DNA of 8,717 bases. It comes from JBEKZQ01 sp049509675 (GTDB taxonomy: Bacteria; Planctomycetota; Planctomycetia; Pirellulales; Thermoguttaceae). The notes beneath the pieces are model-generated. The model did not search any database. It saw nothing but the letters and a program-made list of their open reading frames with translations, and was not told the DNA's origin. How positions within the stretch are numbered: position 1 is the first letter of the stretch; each line of letters begins with the position of its first letter. Of the stretch, positions 1 to 5,654 are shown in pieces. The position numbers and the translations under genes were made by a program. The stretch lies in the NCBI GenBank assembly GCA_049509675.1, contig JBEKZQ010000271.1, forward strand, positions 1-8,717, written 5' to 3'.

Positions 1-1095
1 GGGCGGGCCGTGTGCGGCGGCCGACAGGCCGCGCTGCTCCGGCGGCGGCGGCCCGTGGTCGCCGGCGTCGCTCGGGCCGGCATCGCTCTGCTCGTCGTTC
101 CGGGGCAGGGCCTTGCGCCGTCGAAGGTAATCGTCCAGCAGGCGATAGAGTTTTTCCTCGTTGCCATGCGGCTGGGCCATCAGCGTCTGGGCGTACCGTG
201 GCGGCAGATCCATCTCGACCAGGCTGCGCGTGTTGCGTATCATCACCTCGCCCAACAGCGACCGCAGGCGCTGGCGGTTGCGCGGGTCGCGCGGATTTCC
301 CCGCCGCACGTATTGACGCTTGAAATCCGTCTCGGTCTTCAAGTGGCCCGGCTCCAGCAGGGTCAGCAGGTTATACAGCTCCAGCAGGTTGTTCTGCACG
401 GGGGTGGCGGTCAGCAGGAACAGGTGCCGGCGTTTCAGCCCATTGATCAACTGCCAGTTCCGCGTGGCGCGGTTTTTGCAGTGGTGCGCCTCGTCGACGA
501 TGACCAGGTCCCACGGGGCCGCGGCTACCGCCTCGGCGCGGCGCTGGCTCTTGGCGAAGGCCAGCGACGCCAACACCCGGTCCGTGCCTGTCCAGTAGTC
601 GAGCCGATCGGCTTGGCGAGTTCTGGGCGGGATGGAGAACTCCAGGCCGAACTTCGACTGCAGTTCCTCGCGCCACTGGGAAACCAGGGGCGTGGGCACC
701 AGGATCAACACCCGTTTGGCCAGGCCGCGCAGCAGGTACTCGCGCAACAGCAGGCAGGCTTCGATCGTCTTGCCCAACCCCACCTCGTCCGCCAACAACA
801 CTCGACCACGGAAGTGCCGCAACACCTTGCGGACCGTCTCGATCTGGTGGGGAAAGTGCTCGACTCCCGTTAGTCCCTCCAGGCAGAGGAGTTGATCGAA
901 CCCGCGCAGCAGTCCGAGGCGCGCGTGCTCCAAGTGCAGCCGAAGTCCCTCGGCATCGCCCGTTCCAGGGCCCGTCAAGGCGGGCGCGGCGCGAAGCGTA
1001 ACGGGGATTCCGCCGGGGGTCTTCCAGCGGGCTTCCAGCCCGTCGGCACCGGGTTGCGCTTCCGCCGCAACGATCGAGGAGACGGAATACGTCAA
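1..1095 (-). CDS. SNF2-family DEAD/DEAH-box helicase, N-terminal part (3' end outside window)
   Basis: This is an ATP-dependent DNA translocase of the SNF2/HepA-like superfamily 2 helicases, probably acting on DNA-protein complexes; the exact role is unknown. The frame is open for 365 codons with no stop before the window edge. Motifs are clear: a Q-motif-like stretch ending FPHQIETVRKVL (about residues 82-93), motif I DEVGLGKTIEA (Walker A lysine at 109), motif Ia LILVPTPLVSQW (about 129-140), motif II VDEAHH (D201 to H205) and motif III LLTATPVQNN (about 227-236), then a conserved RRGNPRDP block. The second RecA lobe should lie beyond coordinate 1. The frame opens after a TGA at 1213-1215 and has no ATG ahead of the helicase core. 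I chose TTG at 1095 because GGAAGGA lies 8 bases upstream. The motor begins only about 80 residues in, so there is little N-terminal extra domain. The family call is firm and the start is moderately sure. No functional link to the pst genes is evident. Confidence 0.9.
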   Translation of the reverse strand, partial: MTYSVSSIVAAEAQPGADGLEARWKTPGGIPVTLRAAPALTGPGTGDAEGLRLHLEHARLGLLRGFDQLLCLEGLTGVEHFPHQIETVRKVLRHFRGRVLLADEVGLGKTIEACLLLREYLLRGLAKRVLILVPTPLVSQWREELQSKFGLEFSIPPRTRQADRLDYWTGTDRVLASLAFAKSQRRAEAVAAAPWDLVIVDEAHHCKNRATRNWQLINGLKRRHLFLLTATPVQNNLLELYNLLTLLEPGHLKTETDFKRQYVRRGNPRDPRNRQRLRSLLGEVMIRNTRSLVEMDLPPRYAQTLMAQPHGNEEKLYRLLDDYLRRRKALPRNDEQSDAGPSDAGDHGPPPPEQRGLSAAAHGPP

Positions 1096-1290
1096 GAATC
1101 CATTCCTTCCGTGATCGGTTTCGACGTGCCCCCTGCCGCGGCTCCGGGGCCGCGACAACAAGACCGTCTGCCTGACTGCGATCCGCCCCCAAGGGCAACT
1201 GCAAGAGGACCGTCATGCCAAAGCAACGCAGGATATAAGAATTCTGGCCTGCGGCGGCCGGCATGTCAATGGCGGTTCGCCCGGCATTGC
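1096..1290. other. Intergenic stretch upstream of the SNF2 gene
   Basis: These 195 bases lie between the SNF2 start and the palindromic element at 1291-1477. I see no convincing gene on either strand. Short open frames here have no ribosome binding site or recognisable protein. An AT-rich patch, read as TTCTTATATCC on the minus strand near 1230-1245, could hold a -10-like hexamer for the SNF2 gene, but no -35 partner is recognisable, so no promoter is called. Confidence 0.5.
1104..1110 (-). promoter_or_regulatory. Ribosome binding site supporting a TTG start for the SNF2 gene
   Basis: On the minus strand GGAAGGA is followed by 8 bases and then TTG. A nearby ATG (1101-1103) is out of frame and stops after three codons, so this site favours TTG at 1095. 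A TTG further upstream (1159-1161) has no comparable purine run. Confidence 0.5.
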
Positions 1291-1477
1291 GGCTAGCCCG
1301 GATTATTCATCAAACTGTAGGGTGGGGTCGAGCAAACCGAGGTTCCGGTGGGTCTCCGGTCGCTTGCCGCCGGTCTGATTCCTTTACCGGGTGCGAAGCA
1401 GAGTTTCGCCGGTTTGCGAGACCCACCATAGGCTTGCGCGACCTCGACCCACCCTACATGAATAATCCGGGCTAGCC
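1291..1477. repeat. MITE/REP-like palindromic element, 187 bp, overlapping the phoR stop codon
   Basis: The ends are perfect 20-base inverted repeats (GGCTAGCCCGGATTATTCAT at 1291-1310, its complement at 1458-1477). Inside are two further inverted pairs: GTAGGGTGGGGTCGAG (1317-1332) with CTCGACCCACCCTAC (1443-1457, one base shorter), and GGTGGGTCTC (1347-1356) with GAGACCCACC (1418-1427). The centre (1357-1417) is only weakly paired. It encodes no protein of its own, so it looks like a non-autonomous dispersed element. From memory, GTAGGGTGGG-type palindromes are common repeats in planctomycete and other environmental genomes, but copy number cannot be seen here. No clean target-site duplication was found. 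The phoR stop codon (1472-1474) lies inside the right-hand terminal repeat. As RNA the element would fold into a long hairpin after phoR, without the U-run of an intrinsic terminator. Confidence 0.8.
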
Positions 1478-3250
1478 CGGCAGCGCGGGCAAATAGATCG
1501 TGAAGGTGGAGCCCTGGCCGACGGTGCTCTCGACCGTGGCCCGCCCGCCGTGCGATTGGGCAATGTGCTTGACGATGGCCAGGCCGAGGCCCGTGCCGCC
1601 CAACTTGCGGCTGCGGGCCTTATCGACCAGGTAGAACCGCTCGAAGAGCCGCGGCAGGTGTTCCGAACTGATTCCGCAACCCGCGTCGCACACGCGGATG
1701 GCCACCTCGCCGCCGGCGCGGGCGGCCTCCACGCGGACCGTCTGCTCCACGGCGCTGTACTTGATGGCGTTGTCGATGAGGTTCACCACGGCTTGTTCCA
1801 GCAACTGCGCGTTCATGGCGGCTTCCAGTCCCGCCTCGCAGGCCAGATCCATGCGGATCTTCTTCTCGGCGGCCTTGATCTGGCAGTCGCGAACGGCGGC
1901 TTCCAGGACGCCGCCGACCGGGCCCGGCGCAAGGGCGATTTCACCCCGCTCGGCCTCCTGCTCTACGCGCGCGAGCATCAACAAGTCCTCGAAGATCGCG
2001 TCCAGGCGGTCCGTCTGGGCGGCCACGATCTCCAGGAATTTCTGCAATTCCTCCGGGTTGTGCATGGCGCCGTCCAGCAGCGTCTCCACGTAGCCCTTGA
2101 TCGACGTGATGGGAGTACGCAACTCGTGCGAGACATTGGCGACGAAGTCCCGCCGCACCCGTTCCAGTTTCTTCAGCTCGGTCACGTCGTGCAGCACCAG
2201 CAGCGCGCCGGTCTCGCCCTCGCGGACCTCGGGCAGCACGGTCCCGTGGACGTGCAGCGCGCGTTCTTTGGCATTGTGGAGGACGATGTAGCCTTCCACC
2301 GGCGCGCGGTCCGTGAGCACGGCGCTGACCAGCCGATTCAGCTCGGTATTGCGCAGCACCTCGGGCAGCAGGCGGCCTTCGGCCCGCTGGGGATCGATGC
2401 CCAGCAGGCAAATCGCGGCCTGATTGAAACGCGTCAGCCGCTGCGCGGAATCGACGGCCAGCACCCCTTCCACCATGCTGGAAAGGACGGCTTCGCGCTC
2501 GTTCCGTTGGCGGACGACGGCGTGGATCTTCTCACTCAGCTCCGCCGCCATGCGGTTCAGGGTTTCGGCCAGGGCGCCCATCTCCTGGGAATCGGCGATC
2601 GACAGGCGGTGCGACAGGTCGCCGTGGGCGAAGCGCTCGGCGCCTTCCTTGAGCTGTTCCAGGGGCCGGGTGATGCGGCGTGAGAGCGCCAGGCTCACGA
2701 GGGCCAGGATCGCCGCCACCGCGAGGCTTCCGGCGGCCACGTGCAGGCAGAGGCGCCACATCGCCTGCTCGATGGCGGCCAGGGGCACGGCGGCCCGCAC
2801 CACCCCCAGCGTTCTGTCGCCTTGTTGGACGCGGACCGCCACGTACCGCATCTTTTCCCCCAGCGTCTCGCTCCGGTGCAGCGATGCGCCGCTGCCGTTG
2901 GCCAGAGCTGCGATGACCTCGGCGCGATCGCTGTGATTGACCATTCGCCCGGGTGATTTCAGGCTGTCGCCCACCACTTTGCCGTCGGGCAGGATGACGG
3001 TCAGCCGGGTGGCAGTCTGCGCCCACAAGCGTTTGCATAGCGCGTCGGCCTCCGCAAACTTTCCGGCCGCCAACAAGGGCTGGAACTGCTCCACCACCAG
3101 CAAGGCCCGCGATTGCAGCTCGGCCGCCGTCTCCTCCAGCGAGAACTGCCACAGGGCCCAGGAGGCGTATGCCACCACTGCCGCCACGGAAAGGAGCGTA
3201 ATCGCCAGGTAGGACGGGTAAAGCTGCCACAGCAGGCGTTGCTTGGACAC
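1472..3250 (-). CDS. phoR: Phosphate regulon sensor histidine kinase PhoR
   Basis: This is a membrane sensor kinase of 592 residues that would phosphorylate a PhoB-type response regulator when phosphate is scarce, with input from the Pst transporter and PhoU. Order of parts: TM1 (about 11-35), an extracytoplasmic sensor region (about 36-165) containing the LTVILPDGKVVGDS stretch typical of PhoR-like kinases, TM2 (about 168-190), HAMP (about 191-245, RRITRPLEQL), PAS (about 250-360), then the kinase core. The H-box is NVSHELRTP with phospho-acceptor His375. The N-box is NLIDNAIKYS (490-499), the G1 box DAGCG (522-526) and the G2 box GGTGLGL (551-557). The start is GTG at 3250, 4 bases after the phoU stop, with GAGGAG 7 bases upstream. 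An ATG at 3334 in the same frame lies deep inside phoU and was not used. The last codon and stop fall in a repeat element. The kinase call is firm, and the PhoR name rests on domains plus operon context. Confidence 0.93.
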   Translation of the reverse strand: MSKQRLLWQLYPSYLAITLLSVAAVVAYASWALWQFSLEETAAELQSRALLVVEQFQPLLAAGKFAEADALCKRLWAQTATRLTVILPDGKVVGDSLKSPGRMVNHSDRAEVIAALANGSGASLHRSETLGEKMRYVAVRVQQGDRTLGVVRAAVPLAAIEQAMWRLCLHVAAGSLAVAAILALVSLALSRRITRPLEQLKEGAERFAHGDLSHRLSIADSQEMGALAETLNRMAAELSEKIHAVVRQRNEREAVLSSMVEGVLAVDSAQRLTRFNQAAICLLGIDPQRAEGRLLPEVLRNTELNRLVSAVLTDRAPVEGYIVLHNAKERALHVHGTVLPEVREGETGALLVLHDVTELKKLERVRRDFVANVSHELRTPITSIKGYVETLLDGAMHNPEELQKFLEIVAAQTDRLDAIFEDLLMLARVEQEAERGEIALAPGPVGGVLEAAVRDCQIKAAEKKIRMDLACEAGLEAAMNAQLLEQAVVNLIDNAIKYSAVEQTVRVEAARAGGEVAIRVCDAGCGISSEHLPRLFERFYLVDKARSRKLGGTGLGLAIVKHIAQSHGGRATVESTVGQGSTFTIYLPALPG

Positions 3251-3254
3251 GGGC

Positions 3255-3911
3255 TTACTCCTCGTGGTGCCGAATGATCTTGCCTTCCACCATGTAGACC
3301 ACGTCCTCGGCGATGTTGGTGGCGCAATCGGCAATGCGCTCCAAGTTCCGGGAGACGGCCAACAGCTTCAGCAGCGGCTGCAGGCAATCCGGATCGCGAG
3401 CGATCGCCTCTTCGATCGCCAGCCGGTTCTGGTGCTTCATGCGGTCGACTTCGTCGTCGCGGGCACACACCGCCTCGGCCAGGGCCACGTCCATGTTCAC
3501 CAGCGCGTCCAGGCTGTCGTGAAGCATGGCCTCGGTCTTCTGCCACATGCCGTTGATGTCGAAGGGGATGTCGATGTGCGGACCGGCGGCCAGCGCCGCC
3601 GCCTTGCGGGCGATATTCACCGCCAGATCGCCGATCCGTTCCAGGTCGTTGTTGATCTTCAAGGCGGCCACGATCCACCGCAGGTCGATGGCCACCGGCT
3701 GGTACAGCGCCAGGGTCTTCAGGCAGCCCTCTTCCACCTCGATCTCGCGGCGGTCGATGTCGGCGTCGCGGCGCTCCACTTCCTGCGCCAGTCGGGCATC
3801 CCGCTCCAGCAGCGCGCGGATGGCCAACCGCACCTGCTCCTCGACGATCGCGCAGATCGACAGCAGGTCCTTCTTCAAGGTCTCGATTTCGCGAAGCAAG
3901 TGGCTGGTCAT
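3255..3911 (-). CDS. phoU: Phosphate signalling protein PhoU
   Basis: PhoU is a cytoplasmic all-helical protein that links the Pst transporter to PhoR and represses the phosphate response when phosphate is plentiful. At 218 residues the length is normal for the family. Both halves of the internal duplication are visible, each with the metal-binding helix signature: NNDLERIGDLAVNIA (87-101) and SRNLERIADCATNIA (187-201), followed by EDVVYMVEG. The start is ATG at 3911, preceded by TAGGAG and a 9-base spacer. That purine run contains the pstB2 stop codon, so the two genes lie 12 bases apart and translation is probably coupled. The phoR gene follows after 4 bases. Its position between the ATPase genes and the sensor kinase fits its role as a bridge between transport and signalling. 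No unusual features were seen in the protein itself. Confidence 0.96.
   Translation of the reverse strand: MTSHLLREIETLKKDLLSICAIVEEQVRLAIRALLERDARLAQEVERRDADIDRREIEVEEGCLKTLALYQPVAIDLRWIVAALKINNDLERIGDLAVNIARKAAALAAGPHIDIPFDINGMWQKTEAMLHDSLDALVNMDVALAEAVCARDDEVDRMKHQNRLAIEEAIARDPDCLQPLLKLLAVSRNLERIADCATNIAEDVVYMVEGKIIRHHEE
3258..3263 (-). promoter_or_regulatory. Ribosome binding site deciding the phoR GTG start
   Basis: GAGGAG lies within the last codons of phoU, followed by the phoU stop TAA and GCCC, then the phoR GTG at 3250 (7-base spacing). It indicates translation of phoR from this GTG, probably coupled to termination of phoU. Confidence 0.7.
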
Positions 3912-3920
3912 GTTCGTCGT

Positions 3921-3926
3921 CTCCTA
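3921..3926 (-). promoter_or_regulatory. phoU ribosome binding site overlapping the pstB2 stop codon
   Basis: On the minus strand TAGGAG serves both as the pstB2 stop (TAG) and the core of the phoU ribosome binding site. It is followed by 9 bases and the phoU ATG. This arrangement suggests reinitiation by ribosomes that finish pstB2. Confidence 0.7.
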
Positions 3927-4715
3927 CCCATACCTGCCGGTAATGTACATTTCCGTCTGCGGCTGGCGCGGGCGGTGAAAGATGTTCAGTGTGAGGTCAT
4001 GCTCGATGGTCTCGCCCAGCAGCATGAAGATGCACTCGTCGCTGGCGCGGCGGGCCTGGGCCATGTTGTGCGTGACCATCAAGATCGTGTATTTCGCCCG
4101 CAACTCCTGGATCAGCGTCTCGATCCGTTCGACGCCCACGGCGTCCAGGGCCGAGCAGGGCTCGTCCATCAGGATCACGCGCGGCTTCAGCGGCAGCAGC
4201 CGGGCGATGCACAGTTTCTGCTGCTGCTCCAGCGTGAGGTGGGTGGCTTTCTCCTTCAGGCGGTCCTTGACGTCGTGCCAAAGCTGCACGTCTTCGAGCG
4301 CGCTCTGGAGCATCGCTTCCTGGTCGCTGCGGCTGTAGGCGCCCCGCCGCACGTGGATGCGCAGACCGAACAGCACGTTCTCGCGGATCGAGATCGGCAA
4401 CGGATTGGGACGCTGAAAAACCATGCCCACCGATTTCCGCAGCTCGCTCAAGGACACGTCCGCATCGTAGATGTTCTTGTCCAGGATGCGGATCTCCCCG
4501 GTCGTGGTCACGCTTCCGTAGCGCTCGTTGATGCGGTTCAGGCAGCGCAGCAGCGTGGTCTTGCCGCAGCCGGAAGGGCCGATCAGGGCCGTGATCAGGC
4601 CCGGCTTGACGTTCAGCGTCACGTCTTTCAGCGCCTGGAAGCGGCCGTACCACAGGTTCAGCCCCCGGGTTTGGATGCTGTACTGCGTCGAGGGAGATGC
4701 CGCCGAACTGGCCAT
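3924..4715 (-). CDS. pstB: PstB-type phosphate ABC transporter ATPase 2, with degenerate signature motif
   Basis: This is the ATP-binding subunit of the phosphate importer, on the cytoplasmic face of PstC/PstA, 263 residues (usual length). Seen: aromatic A-loop region LWYGRFQAL (21-29), Walker A GPSGCGKTT (46-54), Q-loop VFQRPNP with Gln101, Walker B VILMDEP (180-186, catalytic Glu185), D-loop SALD (188-191), switch His216 in VTHNM, and the family ending YITGRYG. Odd: the signature that reads LSGGQQQ in PstB proteins is here LTLEQQQ (160-166), so both signature glycines are lost while the flanking QQQKLCIAR is conserved. The start is ATG at 4715, whose A is the last base of the pstB1 stop (TGATG), with GGAG 10 bases upstream. 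The open frame continues to 5324, but that region codes for pstB1 in another frame. The protein could act as a heterodimer with PstB1. The family is certain; the partner is an inference. Confidence 0.95.
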   Translation of the reverse strand: MASSAASPSTQYSIQTRGLNLWYGRFQALKDVTLNVKPGLITALIGPSGCGKTTLLRCLNRINERYGSVTTTGEIRILDKNIYDADVSLSELRKSVGMVFQRPNPLPISIRENVLFGLRIHVRRGAYSRSDQEAMLQSALEDVQLWHDVKDRLKEKATHLTLEQQQKLCIARLLPLKPRVILMDEPCSALDAVGVERIETLIQELRAKYTILMVTHNMAQARRASDECIFMLLGETIEHDLTLNIFHRPRQPQTEMYITGRYG

Positions 4716-5467
4716 CAGCCGAAATCTCCGTTCACGTAGCGCTCGGTAAGCCGATGGTCGGGGTGGGTGAAGAGCGTCTCGGTGTCGGCCACCTCGATCA
4801 AACGCGAATCGCTGAAGAAGGCGGTGCGATCGGCCAGCCGCCGCGCTTGCTGCACGAGGTTGGTGACCAGCACGATCGTCATCTGTTCTTTCAGGTCCAG
4901 GAGCACGTCTTCGATCTTCATCGTGGTGACCGGATCGATGGCGATGGAGAACTCGTCCAGGCACAGCACTTCGGGCCGATGCGAGAGGGCCCGGGCCAGC
5001 GTGAGCCGCTGCTGCTGGCCGCCGGAGAGCCGGGTACCGAGCATGTCCAGGCGATCGCAGACTTCGTCCCACAGCATGGCCTGCCGCAGGCAGTGCTCCA
5101 CCAGCGCGTCGAGCTCCGCGCGCTCGTGCAGGCCGGCCCGGCGGGGCGCGTAGGCCACGTTCTCGTAGATCGAAAGCGGCAGACCCACGGGCAGGGGAAA
5201 GACCATGCCCACCCGCCGCCGCAGGCCATACACGTTGCGGGTGCGCAACACGTCTTCGCCGCCCACCAGCAGCTTGCCCGTCGTCCGCGCCGAGGTGGCA
5301 AAGTCGATCGTGCGATTGATGCACTTCAGCAAGGTGGTCTTGCCCGAATTCGCCGGGCCGATGATGCCCAGGATCTGCTTCTCGAAGACATCCAGCGTGA
5401 CGTCGCGCAAGGCCGGCTTGCCCGCGTAGCTCACGGAAACCTGTTCGAAGCGGATGTGGACGTTCAT
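4715..5467 (-). CDS. pstB: PstB-type phosphate ABC transporter ATPase 1, lacking Q-loop Gln and switch His
   Basis: This is a second PstB-family ATPase of 250 residues, full length. Seen: A-loop Tyr14, Walker A GPANSGKTT (37-45; the family usually has GPSGCGKS/TT), intact signature LSGGQQQRLTLARAL (147-161), Walker B VLCLDEF (167-173) with catalytic Glu172, and the C-terminal pattern LTERYVNGDFG resembling the family's TE-Y-GRYG end. Odd: the Q-loop reads VGMVFPLPVG, so the conserved glutamine is Pro91 (codon CCC); the switch region reads LVTNLVQQA, so the conserved histidine is Asn203 (codon AAC); the D-loop SALD reads IAID. The frame on both sides of each change aligns without gaps, so these are substitutions, not frameshifts. 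The start is ATG at 5467 with AAGGG 7 bases upstream; upstream in-frame codons belong to an inserted repeat. It overlaps pstB2 by one base. It is probably the non-equivalent partner of PstB2. Confidence 0.94.
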   Translation of the reverse strand: MNVHIRFEQVSVSYAGKPALRDVTLDVFEKQILGIIGPANSGKTTLLKCINRTIDFATSARTTGKLLVGGEDVLRTRNVYGLRRRVGMVFPLPVGLPLSIYENVAYAPRRAGLHERAELDALVEHCLRQAMLWDEVCDRLDMLGTRLSGGQQQRLTLARALSHRPEVLCLDEFSIAIDPVTTMKIEDVLLDLKEQMTIVLVTNLVQQARRLADRTAFFSDSRLIEVADTETLFTHPDHRLTERYVNGDFG

Positions 5468-5488
5468 GGCGCGGCCCTTGCGATTCTC

Positions 5489-5494
5489 AGTATA
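5489..5494 (-). promoter_or_regulatory. Possible -10 hexamer upstream of pstB1
   Basis: The minus strand reads TATACT, one base from the consensus TATAAT, 21 bases before the pstB1 ATG. No TTGACA-like -35 sequence lies at the right distance; the repeat arm occupies that position. The site is weak and may be chance. Confidence 0.2.
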
Positions 5495-5505
5495 CGAACC
5501 TTTCC

Positions 5506-5654
5506 GGGAAAAGGGGACAGGCACCTAAGTCGGGGTCTGGTCCATTTTTCGGCTGATAGGCATTGCCATTTGGCCGGACTCGTGACCGAAAACATGGACC
5601 CGGGTACCCGTTGGGCGCCTTGGCGACGGACGGCGGCGCCTGTCCCCTTTTCCC
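5506..5654. repeat. Inverted-repeat element between pstA and pstB1, about 149 bp
   Basis: The ends are perfect 17-base inverted repeats (GGGAAAAGGGGACAGGC at 5506-5522, complement at 5638-5654), extending to 20 bases with one mismatch. A second nested pair lies inside: GGTCCATTTTTCGG (5539-5552) and its complement CCGAAAACATGGACC (5586-5600), with one extra base. There is no protein gene inside. From memory, AAAAGGGGACAGG-type palindromes are widespread in environmental bacterial genomes and resemble REP-type sequences mobilised by REP-associated tyrosine transposases; this cannot be confirmed from one copy. The right end touches the pstA stop codon (5655-5657). The element would be transcribed in the operon RNA and could fold into a long hairpin between the permease and ATPase genes. 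Confidence 0.8.

Noticed and set aside
1195..1222. Sigma-54-like promoter (TGGCATG...TTGCA) upstream of the SNF2 gene
   Set aside because: The GG and GC elements are about five bases too far apart for a sigma-54 promoter.
371..1264. Minus-strand open frame of 297 codons
   Set aside because: It is a shifted frame of the SNF2 gene; the helicase motifs (GLGKT, DEAH, TATP) are in the neighbouring frame, which stays open to the window edge.
1291..1477. Intrinsic terminator after phoR
   Set aside because: The hairpin is large, but no U-run follows it on either strand.
1550..2683. Open frame of 377 codons on the plus strand
   Set aside because: It lies antisense to the phoR kinase region and has the same shadow composition; the minus strand there has all the kinase motifs.
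3251..3334. phoR starting with ATG at 3334
   Set aside because: It would overlap phoU by 80 bases, and the first 28 residues are phoU read out of frame; the GTG at 3250 has a strong ribosome binding site.
3243..4739. Long open frame of 498 codons on the plus strand
   Set aside because: It is antisense to phoU and pstB2, has a His/Gln/Arg/Val-rich composition typical of reversed GC-rich genes, and matches no family.
5468..5524. Extended N-terminus of pstB1 starting at 5524
   Set aside because: The extra residues come from the repeat element, have no counterpart in PstB proteins, and the ATG at 5467 has a good ribosome binding site.
5468..5654. Pho box (CTGTCAT-like direct repeats) in the pstA-pstB1 gap
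   Set aside because: Only single CTGTCCC words that belong to the inverted repeat are present, without the 11-base periodic pairing.
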